Part shown: one piece after another, positions 30,558 to 38,241 of the stretch
Layout of the letters: every line of letters starts with the position of its first letter
Numbering within the stretch: the first letter of the stretch is position 1
Assembly: GCA_028286405.1 (NCBI GenBank)
Contig: JAQBRP010000011.1
Coordinates: 1-61,053, forward strand
Length of the DNA stretch: 61,053 nt
From: Candidatus Saccharimonadota bacterium
Lineage (GTDB): Bacteria > Patescibacteriota > Saccharimonadia > Saccharimonadales > UBA4665
Direction: 5' to 3'
The notes under the pieces: model-generated
Told to the model about the DNA's origin: nothing
What the model saw: the letters and a program-made list of their open reading frames with translations, nothing else
Databases searched by the model: none
Translations under genes and position numbers: made by a program

Positions 30558-31259
30558 TCAACCTGCGGCAGCACTGGTACCAGTATTGCCGTCAAAGTCA
30601 GTTACCTCAGCTGCTCCGATAAGCTCAATCAGGTCTGACGTATTGAACCACTCAGTTGCGAGCTTCGCTTGGGCTTCGTAGGTGGCGAAGTCAGAAAAGA
30701 CAACATACAACTGACCTGCAGCTACCACTTCGGGCGCTGTGGGAATGATATCCTCTGGTAATTCATAGGCGTGGAGACCTGTGGGTGATAGAAGAAACTT
30801 GATTGAACTGCCATCACTCTTTATAGCCTCCCCAAAAACATCGCGCGTTGGAATATAGGCAGGACGTGATAAGTCCACAGCACTAGTCTCATCGAACTGC
30901 TTCGGTGCATTTTCCTTAATGTTTGCTAGGTACATGGCGCGTAGCGCATCACCCGCTGCTTCCCACTGTACAGTCGGAAAGTCCAAAACCATACGTGCAA
31001 TCGGCGTCTCAGTCTCCTGCTGGCCTGCTGGCATTAGCGCAACGGCGACGTGTCGCTGCAAACCCTGCCCATAGTCTTTGAGTCCCAGCTTGCGGGGTCG
31101 GCTACTGTTCTCGACCTCGCCAATTTGCATCATGGCATTGCGTTTTTCGGCGAATAGCCACTTTTTATGCGCCTCTGTAATAGCCTGCGCTAGTTGCAGA
31201 CTTTCAAATGAGCTGGGATCGGAATCTCCAGCAGTACCGGGGTAACCACGTTGACTCAT
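30558..31259 (-). CDS. Hypothetical protein (module protein A1)
   Basis: 233 aa; TTGACA-17-TAATAT promoter reading into ATG with almost no leader; TGA stop. Confidence 0.6.
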   Translation of the reverse strand: MSQRGYPGTAGDSDPSSFESLQLAQAITEAHKKWLFAEKRNAMMQIGEVENSSRPRKLGLKDYGQGLQRHVAVALMPAGQQETETPIARMVLDFPTVQWEAAGDALRAMYLANIKENAPKQFDETSAVDLSRPAYIPTRDVFGEAIKSDGSSIKFLLSPTGLHAYELPEDIIPTAPEVVAAGQLYVVFSDFATYEAQAKLATEWFNTSDLIELIGAAEVTDFDGNTGTSAAAG

Positions 31260-31269
31260 ATCAGTACTT

Positions 31270-31321
31270 ATATTAAAAGTTTATCTGTATTTTGTCAATA
31301 TTTGGTAATAACACATACTAT
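31270..31321. promoter_or_regulatory. Divergent promoters with overlapping -35 (TTGTCAA)
   Basis: +: TTGTCA-18-TACTAT; -: TTGACA-17-TAATAT; the -35 hexamers overlap by 5 nt. Confidence 0.6.
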
Positions 31322-31366
31322 GCTATTATTACTTCGTTCTGTCCAGAACCCGACCCGAGGAGAATA

Positions 31367-31729
31367 ATGTCCCCCACCCGCACCATGGATGCACCTGCCA
31401 TCGGCACCGTGCTCCTCCCCAAGGTTTCGCCCAACGACGAGACCGGCAAGCTCGTGCAGCGCGTAAAGACCCCCCTCAACATCACCCCCAAGGTCCTGCG
31501 CGACATGGAGCTGGCGGCGCTCGACCTCGATGTACCACCGACGGTGGCACTCGGTGACGAGCCCGGCGTCTTCATCTTCGAGTTCGACCCCGACACCGCC
31601 GAGAAGGCCATCCCCGGTCTGCTGAAGATCGTCTTCGAGGAGTTCGCAGTGCGTGACCAGCGTCACCGGAACTACCAGGAGTCCGGACCGGTTACTGCCG
31701 TCTACGGCGAGCTCAAGCAACACGGCTGA
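31367..31729 (+). CDS. GC-rich small hypothetical protein (module protein B1)
   Basis: SD GAGGAG; strong G/C third-position bias; TGA stop. Confidence 0.65.
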   Translation: MSPTRTMDAPAIGTVLLPKVSPNDETGKLVQRVKTPLNITPKVLRDMELAALDLDVPPTVALGDEPGVFIFEFDPDTAEKAIPGLLKIVFEEFAVRDQRHRNYQESGPVTAVYGELKQHG

Positions 31730-31734
31730 CAGAA

Positions 31735-31808
31735 CCACCCCAAAAAAGCCGGCCGGCTTCCCAGCATACTATCTGCAGAGTGCTGCGGGAGCCGGCCTGG
31801 TGGGGTGG
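31735..31808. terminator. Long GC hairpin, terminator-like on the minus strand
   Basis: CCACCCC...GGGGTGG and GGCCGGCT...AGCCGGCC stems; minus strand reads GCCGGCTTTTTT. Confidence 0.65.
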
Positions 31809-31884
31809 CAAGCGGACTGAGTCGATCAGGATTATTTTTTGACCACCCGGTCACCAAATAACCCCAGAATCCTCGTCCGCTTGC
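31808..31884. other. Second structured hairpin element
   Basis: GCAAGCGGAC/GTCCGCTTGC, AGGATT/AATCCT and TGACC/GGTCA nested stems. Confidence 0.65.
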
Positions 31885-31911
31885 AACACATACTTACTTA
31901 AGAATTTTTGG

Positions 31912-31937
31912 CTCATGCATGATGCATGAGTTTTTGT
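31912..31937 (+). terminator. Terminator-like hairpin
   Basis: CTCATGCA tga TGCATGAG TTTTT. Confidence 0.75.
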
Positions 31938-31948
31938 TTGGCAAAATA

Positions 31949-32590
31949 CTAAAGATCGACAGCGCTAGCCGAACCGTCAGGGTTCACGGTGATTTCACGC
32001 TGCTTTATAGCATGCCAGTTAATCAAATCTTGGCTCAGGCCCGAAACAAGGGTGATTCCAGGCTCAAAGTCTGCATCGAAGGCGGCCCACGACAGATCTA
32101 CTGAGCCGACCACGCCTCCATCTTGCGAACTGCTCGTTGGTTTGGATTCATACATACTGAGAGCATTGATAGCATAGCGACCAACGATGGCAATCGATTT
32201 ACCATTTACCTTCATTCTTTCGACGTATACATCACTCGGTAACTCAAAGGCTTCCAAAGCCTCTTCGTCTTCCTCGTTGTAATCCTCCGGGACTGGGATA
32301 TGAAAGCGAAGGCGCTCGCTGGCCGTCTTATTCACCAGCACAAATGACCGAGATGACTGCAGCGCACTACTGAGCAACGGTACTTCTAGAGCATCGGGAG
32401 CAAGCCACAGTCGGTATTTAGTCGACTGCTGATTCTGAGCCACACTATCTTCAAGCTGAAAGCCCTTGAAGACGTCTACCGCATCCTTTATTAAGCCTAG
32501 GCGCAATATAGTAGCCTGTACTAGAAGACGCTCTTTGCTACGAGCATTGAAATCATCACGAAAATCTGGTGATAAGTTTGGTTGTGACAT
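31949..32590 (-). CDS. Hypothetical protein (module protein A2)
   Basis: Start at MSQPNLSPDF; no SD; C-terminal half shows by-eye resemblance to A1. Confidence 0.6.
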   Translation of the reverse strand: MSQPNLSPDFRDDFNARSKERLLVQATILRLGLIKDAVDVFKGFQLEDSVAQNQQSTKYRLWLAPDALEVPLLSSALQSSRSFVLVNKTASERLRFHIPVPEDYNEEDEEALEAFELPSDVYVERMKVNGKSIAIVGRYAINALSMYESKPTSSSQDGGVVGSVDLSWAAFDADFEPGITLVSGLSQDLINWHAIKQREITVNPDGSASAVDL

Positions 32591-32597
32591 TAGTAGT

Positions 32598-32648
32598 ATA
32601 ACAACAAAAAAATCAACTATTGTCAATAGCTACCGCCAGTAGTATACT
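32598..32648. promoter_or_regulatory. Divergent promoters with overlapping -35 (TTGTCAA)
   Basis: +: TTGTCA-17-TATACT; -: TTGACA-17-TGTTAT. Confidence 0.6.
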
Positions 32649-32683
32649 GTTGTGGTCCTGTTCCTCCTTTAGATTGGAAGCAC

Positions 32684-32998
32684 ATGTCCGTAGCCAGTGT
32701 GAACGATGACATCGTCATCGACCTCAGCCAGGCCCCGTACAAGGTCATCGCCGACAACTTCGATCGCCTCTTGATCACCATCGGGAAGCGCCGACACGTC
32801 GTACGCGTCAAGATCACCGATCGCACCACCAGGTCCCGCCTCGTCGTGGGGATCGACCTCAGGTCGGTGTCGCCGCAGCGTCGACAGAAGTTCCGCGAGG
32901 AACTGATCGCCGGCATCGAGCACGACACCCAGCACCGAGCCAACAACCCCGAGCCCTACGCCGTCGCCGGAAGGAAGAAGAACAAGGTCATGACCTGA
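32684..32998 (+). CDS. GC-rich small hypothetical protein (module protein B2)
   Basis: 104 aa, GC-rich third positions, TGA stop, own promoter. Confidence 0.65.
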   Translation: MSVASVNDDIVIDLSQAPYKVIADNFDRLLITIGKRRHVVRVKITDRTTRSRLVVGIDLRSVSPQRRQKFREELIAGIEHDTQHRANNPEPYAVAGRKKNKVMT

Positions 32999-33009
32999 CC
33001 AGGACCCAT

Positions 33010-33054
33010 GGAGGGTGCGTGGCAACTGCCACCCGCGCGCGCCACGCGCCCTCC
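33010..33054. other. GC-rich hairpin (14-bp stem, one G-U)
   Basis: GGAGGGTGCGTGGC...GCCACGCGCCCTCC. Confidence 0.75.
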
Positions 33055-33058
33055 GCCC

Positions 33059-33129
33059 CTGGGTTCGATAATACTTGGAGACACACCGTCTCTTGCCCAC
33101 AGCAATCCCCCAAGCATTATCGAACCCAG
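33059..33129. other. Long hairpin (19/20-bp stem) just upstream of the 33148 gene
   Basis: CTGGGTTCGATAATaCTTGG...CCAAGcATTATCGAACCCAG. Confidence 0.8.
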
Positions 33130-33147
33130 TCACCTATAGTAGAACTT

Positions 33148-34071
33148 ATGATGTTTACGAAACACAAACACTTTAGCCCTCAGTTTAACCGCCAAGTACT
33201 AATGAGCGGCGCTGAGTACATGAGCAATCAGCTGGCCCTTAATCCCTACATGGACTCCAGCGTGCCGTTTGACGTGAAAAAAGCCGTACAGCAGCACACT
33301 GGCATCTGGAAAGCACTCGAGAGCATTGGCATTGCAGTTATTAAGCGTGACGCACCAAAAGACTGTCAGGACGGCATTTTTACCGCCAACGAGGGCCTGC
33401 TAGGCGTCGACAACAAAACCATCCTAATAGCTCGCTTGCCCAAGGGCCGCGAACAAGAAACGCCCTATTTCGACAATATCTTCCGGGAACTCGATAAAAC
33501 CGTGCTCTACCTGCCTAATACCGATTGGTTTTTTAGTGGTCAGGGCGATGCCCTGCGCTACGGCCCGTATCTGTTAGCCGGTCAACAGTTCCGCACTGCG
33601 CCCGGCCCTGAGGTGCACGCCTTTATTGCCGAGCATTTAGGCTACGAAGTGATTAGCCTGCAGGCTAAAGCGCTGCTAAACGACGATGGCTCACGCAACA
33701 TGAACGACGTTACGGGCTTACCTAACAGCGAGTTCTACGACATTGATTACGCCATAGCACCTATTCGCTGGCCATCCGCCACCCAAAAAGGTCTACTGGT
33801 CGTATGCCGTGAAGCGCTTGAGCCTGAAAGCCTCGATAAAATCATAGCCCTGCCAAACACTGAAATCATCTGGGCACCCTACGACGAAGCTACTGGTGTG
33901 AGCGCCTGCAATCTGGTGGCCACCGGCGAAGCCGTCGTTATGAATGCCGGTGCGCCAGTACTCGAAAAAGCTCTGCGCAAGGCGGGCTTACACGTTGTCA
34001 CCACGGTGAATGACGAGCTCAAAAAGAATGGGGGCTCGGTGCGCTGCACCACGCTCACCACCCTACACTAG
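33148..34071 (+). CDS. Amidinotransferase/arginine-deiminase superfamily protein
   Basis: DGIFTANEGLL and C-terminal GGSVRCTTL catalytic-Cys motif; TATAGT-7-ATG. Confidence 0.75.
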   Translation: MMFTKHKHFSPQFNRQVLMSGAEYMSNQLALNPYMDSSVPFDVKKAVQQHTGIWKALESIGIAVIKRDAPKDCQDGIFTANEGLLGVDNKTILIARLPKGREQETPYFDNIFRELDKTVLYLPNTDWFFSGQGDALRYGPYLLAGQQFRTAPGPEVHAFIAEHLGYEVISLQAKALLNDDGSRNMNDVTGLPNSEFYDIDYAIAPIRWPSATQKGLLVVCREALEPESLDKIIALPNTEIIWAPYDEATGVSACNLVATGEAVVMNAGAPVLEKALRKAGLHVVTTVNDELKKNGGSVRCTTLTTLH

Positions 34072-35379
34072 TTACTTCTTACCGAGGCGCTTTTTGAGTA
34101 CAGTGTGTGCTGTGCCAATTTCGTCCCAAGGGTGCTCACCATCGGCGTGCTCAATGGTCTTTTCGTGGCCTTTGCCCAGGAATAACACCGTGTCGCCCTT
34201 CTGGGCGCGGTCTACGGCAAATTGCATGGCTTCGGGGCGATCGTGGATCAAAAACAGGTCTTTGTCACGTACTTTGCCAGTTTTTTCGACGCCCGCGGCT
34301 ATGTCGGTCGCAATTTGGTCGGGGTCTTCTTGGCGGTCGTCTTCTTCACAAATAATTACTTCGTCGGCGTATTTACCGGCTAGTTCACCTTGCAGCGGAC
34401 GCTTACCTTTGTCGCCGCCGCCCAAGGAGCCAAATAATACAATCAGCTTGCCTTTGACGGTTGGTCGTAAGTCTTTGAACAGTTTTTCGAAGCTGTCGGG
34501 CGAGTGAGCATAGTCGACAATCACGCTAAAGTCCTGCCCTTCCTCGATGGTTGTCATGCGACCTTCCACGCTGCGCAGCGCGGCAATGCCCTTTTCGACC
34601 TGTTCTTTGGTTAAGCCAACTACATGCCCAACGCAAGCGGCAGCCAAGGAGTTATAGACGTTAAAACTGCCGGGCAGCTGACAAATGATATCGTAGGTCT
34701 CATCCCCGATTTTGGCTTTGTAGCTAACCCCTTCCGGCGTCAGCTTCACGTCAGTGGCTTGCACGCTGCCCTTATCAATACCGTAGGTTATGGGGTGCTG
34801 AATGTCGCTGGCGAACAGATCAGCACTGGGGTCGTCGGCGTTAATAATGCCAGCCCGCAACCCCTGCTTGTTGGCATTGGTCAGCTTGAACATTTTGCGC
34901 TTGGCGTTGCGGTAGCGCTCGAAAGTACCGTGATAAGCCAAGTGCTCGTGGGTAATATTGGTCATAACAGCCACGCTGTAAGGCACGCCCCAGACGCGAT
35001 TTTGAGCCAAGGCATGCGAGGTGGTTTCCAGCACCAGCCATTCTACGCCAGCCTGTTTAAAGAATTTCAGCCGTTGCATTAACTCGGGCACCGTTACGTT
35101 GGTCATGTGGTGCAGCTGCGGCTTAATATCGTCGCCAACGCCCCAGCCAACCGTGGTGTTGAGGCCAACTTTGTAACCAGCTTCGTGCAGCATGCGGTGA
35201 ATTAAAAAGGCTGTCGAGGTTTTGCCGTTGGTACCGGTAACGCCAATGACCTTTAAGCCCTTCCCCGGAAAACCATTGATGGCATTAAAAAATACCGCTT
35301 CGCCGAGGTGGCCGTAGGGTTCAATAGACTTAAAAAGCTGATGTGGAATCAGCTTTTTAACAAGTTTGCGGGAATTCAT
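34072..35379 (-). CDS. murE: Mur ligase family, UDP-N-acetylmuramyl-tripeptide synthetase-like
   Basis: GVTGTNGKTSTAFLIHRML; TSHALAQNRVWG; DYAHSPDSFEKLF; GKGHE. Confidence 0.88.
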   Translation of the reverse strand: MNSRKLVKKLIPHQLFKSIEPYGHLGEAVFFNAINGFPGKGLKVIGVTGTNGKTSTAFLIHRMLHEAGYKVGLNTTVGWGVGDDIKPQLHHMTNVTVPELMQRLKFFKQAGVEWLVLETTSHALAQNRVWGVPYSVAVMTNITHEHLAYHGTFERYRNAKRKMFKLTNANKQGLRAGIINADDPSADLFASDIQHPITYGIDKGSVQATDVKLTPEGVSYKAKIGDETYDIICQLPGSFNVYNSLAAACVGHVVGLTKEQVEKGIAALRSVEGRMTTIEEGQDFSVIVDYAHSPDSFEKLFKDLRPTVKGKLIVLFGSLGGGDKGKRPLQGELAGKYADEVIICEEDDRQEDPDQIATDIAAGVEKTGKVRDKDLFLIHDRPEAMQFAVDRAQKGDTVLFLGKGHEKTIEHADGEHPWDEIGTAHTVLKKRLGKK

Positions 35380-35410
35380 ATACCCCAGTATACAGAACTA
35401 GCCTGCTGTA

Positions 35411-36937
35411 CTATTCGTCGTTGGCTAATTGACGATCAACCCGAGCCCCTACGGTAGCGGCACGCTTCCGGGCATTGCGCCGATCACTGCGCACAGCTTT
35501 CGTTATAGGCCTATAGTGCTTACGTCGTTCACGGCTTTCCTTATCAAGGCCAAAGGAAAGGGTTTTGGCACTAGCTTTTAGCCAGTCGATGGGCTCAACG
35601 GCTGCGGCCGGAGTAGCGGGAATCTCCTGCCCCTCGCTGTCTACCTTTTTAGGAGCTTCTTTATATGGGTGAAACCGCTGCGGTACACCCCTGTGGACAG
35701 GCTGCTCCCTAAGCTGGGCACCAGCAAACCGGTCACCCTGGTCGACATTAGCCATAATTTCATCAATAGTCATCCGGCTACCATCATCATTACGCTGCGT
35801 TTTGTTACGCTTAAAGATTTTACCTAATCTGCCCCTAGTCCTCTCGGTGCGACTGGTGGTGGGCTGTTCTTCTTCGGGCGCCTCTGCAGAGCCCTCTTCG
35901 ACTAACACATGCTCTGGCTCTGGTTGTGGTGCGTCAACTGATCCCCCGTCGCGGAGCCAGTCCCAGCTGGGATCAACCCAGTCCAACGACTCCTCTACTG
36001 GCTCTTCGACGCCATCATCGATGAGTGATCGATAGTGATCGATGAGTGCCGCTCCTGTCCGGGTAGGAGTTTCAGGCTGGCCAGCAGGGACAGGTGCATC
36101 CTCGAAACTAATGACTGAATGTTCAGGTGTGCTACCAGGGAGAACTACGATTCGACGAGGGGTAGGCGTTGCCACCTCTGGCTCAGAAGATACTTCGTCC
36201 TGTGGCTGCTCCACGACTACTGGTTCTAGTTCAGCTTGATGCTCAAGTTCGCTCTGTTGTTCTGGCTGTTCTATGGGCTCCGAAACAGGCTCCTCTGACT
36301 CCTTACGAGCTTCCTCTACGGCGGCGCGGGCTTCATTGGCTTGCTTAGTTTTAACTGCCTTTTCAGTAAAGTAGGTAATGGTTTTATCGATGTCATTGTC
36401 ACGAGCAATACGTTGATCAACGAGTTCAAACATATCACGGTACTCAGTAATGGTCTTAAGTTGGTCGCTGCTGCTACGTGTTAACTCGAGTAAACGGTCC
36501 TTCAGGGCTTGCGAAGGGTTCAAGTCGCCTTCTTTGGCAGCCTTAGCGGCTTTAGCGTGGGCTACCATAAGTTCAAAACGAGAAGTTGGCTTTTGCTTTT
36601 CGTGTGCTTCGCCGGCCTGGTCAATCCTGGTAAGATCAGCCTCTAGAGTAGCCCTGTTGGCTTCGCCTTCAGAGGTAGGGCGCTGGCTAAGATAATCTTC
36701 GAGGTCGCTCAAAGCACGACCACGCACATTAACTTCAGTGTGCGAACCATCGCTGTCGGGTAGTTCGCCTACCCAACCATCAAGTAACCCCTGCTGGTGG
36801 CTAGCGATAGTAGCATCACGCTCAGCCTCTTCACGACGTTGGCGAACACTAATTACACGGTGGGCCTCTGCCTGAGCTGAGCGGGCTGCACTAAAATCAA
36901 CTTCTTGGGGATTGTACTGAATTGGCATTTCACTCAT
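35411..36937 (-). CDS. Large charged hypothetical protein
   Basis: 508 aa, Glu/Arg-rich; TTGACA-17-TATTAT promoter; SD AAGGAAAT. Confidence 0.6.
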   Translation of the reverse strand: MSEMPIQYNPQEVDFSAARSAQAEAHRVISVRQRREEAERDATIASHQQGLLDGWVGELPDSDGSHTEVNVRGRALSDLEDYLSQRPTSEGEANRATLEADLTRIDQAGEAHEKQKPTSRFELMVAHAKAAKAAKEGDLNPSQALKDRLLELTRSSSDQLKTITEYRDMFELVDQRIARDNDIDKTITYFTEKAVKTKQANEARAAVEEARKESEEPVSEPIEQPEQQSELEHQAELEPVVVEQPQDEVSSEPEVATPTPRRIVVLPGSTPEHSVISFEDAPVPAGQPETPTRTGAALIDHYRSLIDDGVEEPVEESLDWVDPSWDWLRDGGSVDAPQPEPEHVLVEEGSAEAPEEEQPTTSRTERTRGRLGKIFKRNKTQRNDDGSRMTIDEIMANVDQGDRFAGAQLREQPVHRGVPQRFHPYKEAPKKVDSEGQEIPATPAAAVEPIDWLKASAKTLSFGLDKESRERRKHYRPITKAVRSDRRNARKRAATVGARVDRQLANDE

Positions 36938-37095
36938 GATTGGGATTTCCTTATTTACTATTTACTTCTGGCTAGTTTTTGATTTATGTATTGAATAGTT
37001 TCATAATAGCAAAAATGTAGTGATTTGTCAATATCAAAAAACTGAATTGTTGTATTGTCAAGTAATTCTCTGCCCGGTTTGCTACACTGTAGACA

Positions 37096-38154
37096 ATGAT
37101 TGTTTTAGGCATTGAAACTAGCTGTGATGAAACGGCCGCCGCCGTTGTTCGCGATGGCCACGAGTTACTCAGTAATGTGGTGGCTTCTAGTATGGACATA
37201 CATGTGCAGTATGGCGGCGTCGTGCCAGAAATTGCTGCTCGTAGCCATATTGAAGTAATCACCCCTGTTATTCAGCAAGCGCTGGATGAAGCCAACTGCA
37301 CTTGGGATGATATTGACGCCATTGCTGTCACCTACGGTGCTGGCCTAAGCGGCAGCCTGTTAGTCGGTGTTATGACCGCTCGCACCTTGGCCATTGCCCA
37401 CGACAAACCGCTGTACGCCTGCAATCACGTGGAGGGCCATGTGTACGCTAACTTCTTAACTGACACTTCCCTGCCCGATTACAGCTTGCGCTCGGCACAA
37501 CCGGGATTCCCGATGTTAGCCATTATTGTATCTGGTGGGCACAGCCAACTGGCGCTGTTCCGCGACCATTTTGATTATGAATTACTGGGACGCACCCAAG
37601 ATGACGCCATCGGTGAAGCCTTCGATAAAGTGGCCAAAATTACCGGCCTGCCCTACCCTGGTGGCCCTTCGGTAGAAAAAGCCGCCGCCAGCGGCGATCC
37701 TCACGCTATCAAGCTGCCCAAGGCTAAGGTGGGCAAGTATGACTTTAGCTTCTCGGGTCTCAAAACAGCCGTTTTAAGACAGGCCCAAGCGCTGATTGGT
37801 GAAGATTACACCTTCCCCTCCTTCAAGCTGGCAGAGCGCCTCTCCGAGGCCCAGAAGAACGATATTGCAGCCAGCTTCTGCCGCGTAGCCTGCGAGACCA
37901 TTGTCGACAAGGCGGTACTGGCCTGTGAGGAGTTCGCGCCTAAGAGTGTCGTAATCGCTGGTGGTGTCGCTGCTTCACGAGAGTTACGCAAGCAGCTAAC
38001 CGAGCGTCTCCCCTTGCCTATCGAATTCCCGGCCTTTAAACTGTGCACTGATAATGGGGCCATGATTGCCACCTTGGGCTGCTTTAAGGCTATGCGCGAT
38101 CAGCCGACGGCTGACCCGTTGACTCTCGATATTGCTCCCAATCTTTCGATGTAA
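37096..38154 (+). CDS. tsaD: tRNA N6-adenosine threonylcarbamoyltransferase
   Basis: MIVLGIETSCDETAAAVV; YACNHVEGHVYANF; IIVSGGHSQL. Confidence 0.97.
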   Translation: MIVLGIETSCDETAAAVVRDGHELLSNVVASSMDIHVQYGGVVPEIAARSHIEVITPVIQQALDEANCTWDDIDAIAVTYGAGLSGSLLVGVMTARTLAIAHDKPLYACNHVEGHVYANFLTDTSLPDYSLRSAQPGFPMLAIIVSGGHSQLALFRDHFDYELLGRTQDDAIGEAFDKVAKITGLPYPGGPSVEKAAASGDPHAIKLPKAKVGKYDFSFSGLKTAVLRQAQALIGEDYTFPSFKLAERLSEAQKNDIAASFCRVACETIVDKAVLACEEFAPKSVVIAGGVAASRELRKQLTERLPLPIEFPAFKLCTDNGAMIATLGCFKAMRDQPTADPLTLDIAPNLSM

Positions 38155-38168
38155 CCCATACTCCTCCT

Positions 38169-38202
38169 GTGTTATTAACTTTTCATGAACTTTTAATAAC
38201 AC
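38169..38202. other. 34-bp palindrome upstream of valS
   Basis: GTGTTATTAA-cttttcatgaactt-TTAATAACAC. Confidence 0.7.
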
Positions 38203-38241
38203 GTTTCCCTTCCGGTAACAGAGGTGGTATAGTGGCTTCAT

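Noticed and set aside
36018-36050. Short tandem repeat gatcgatgagtg in the 508-aa gene
   Set aside because: Three ~11-nt units in a coding region; too short to be a CRISPR or distinct element.
37256-37271. 16-nt match between tsaD coding sequence and the tRNA-Ser(TGA) promoter region
   Set aside because: One such match is expected by chance in a window this size.
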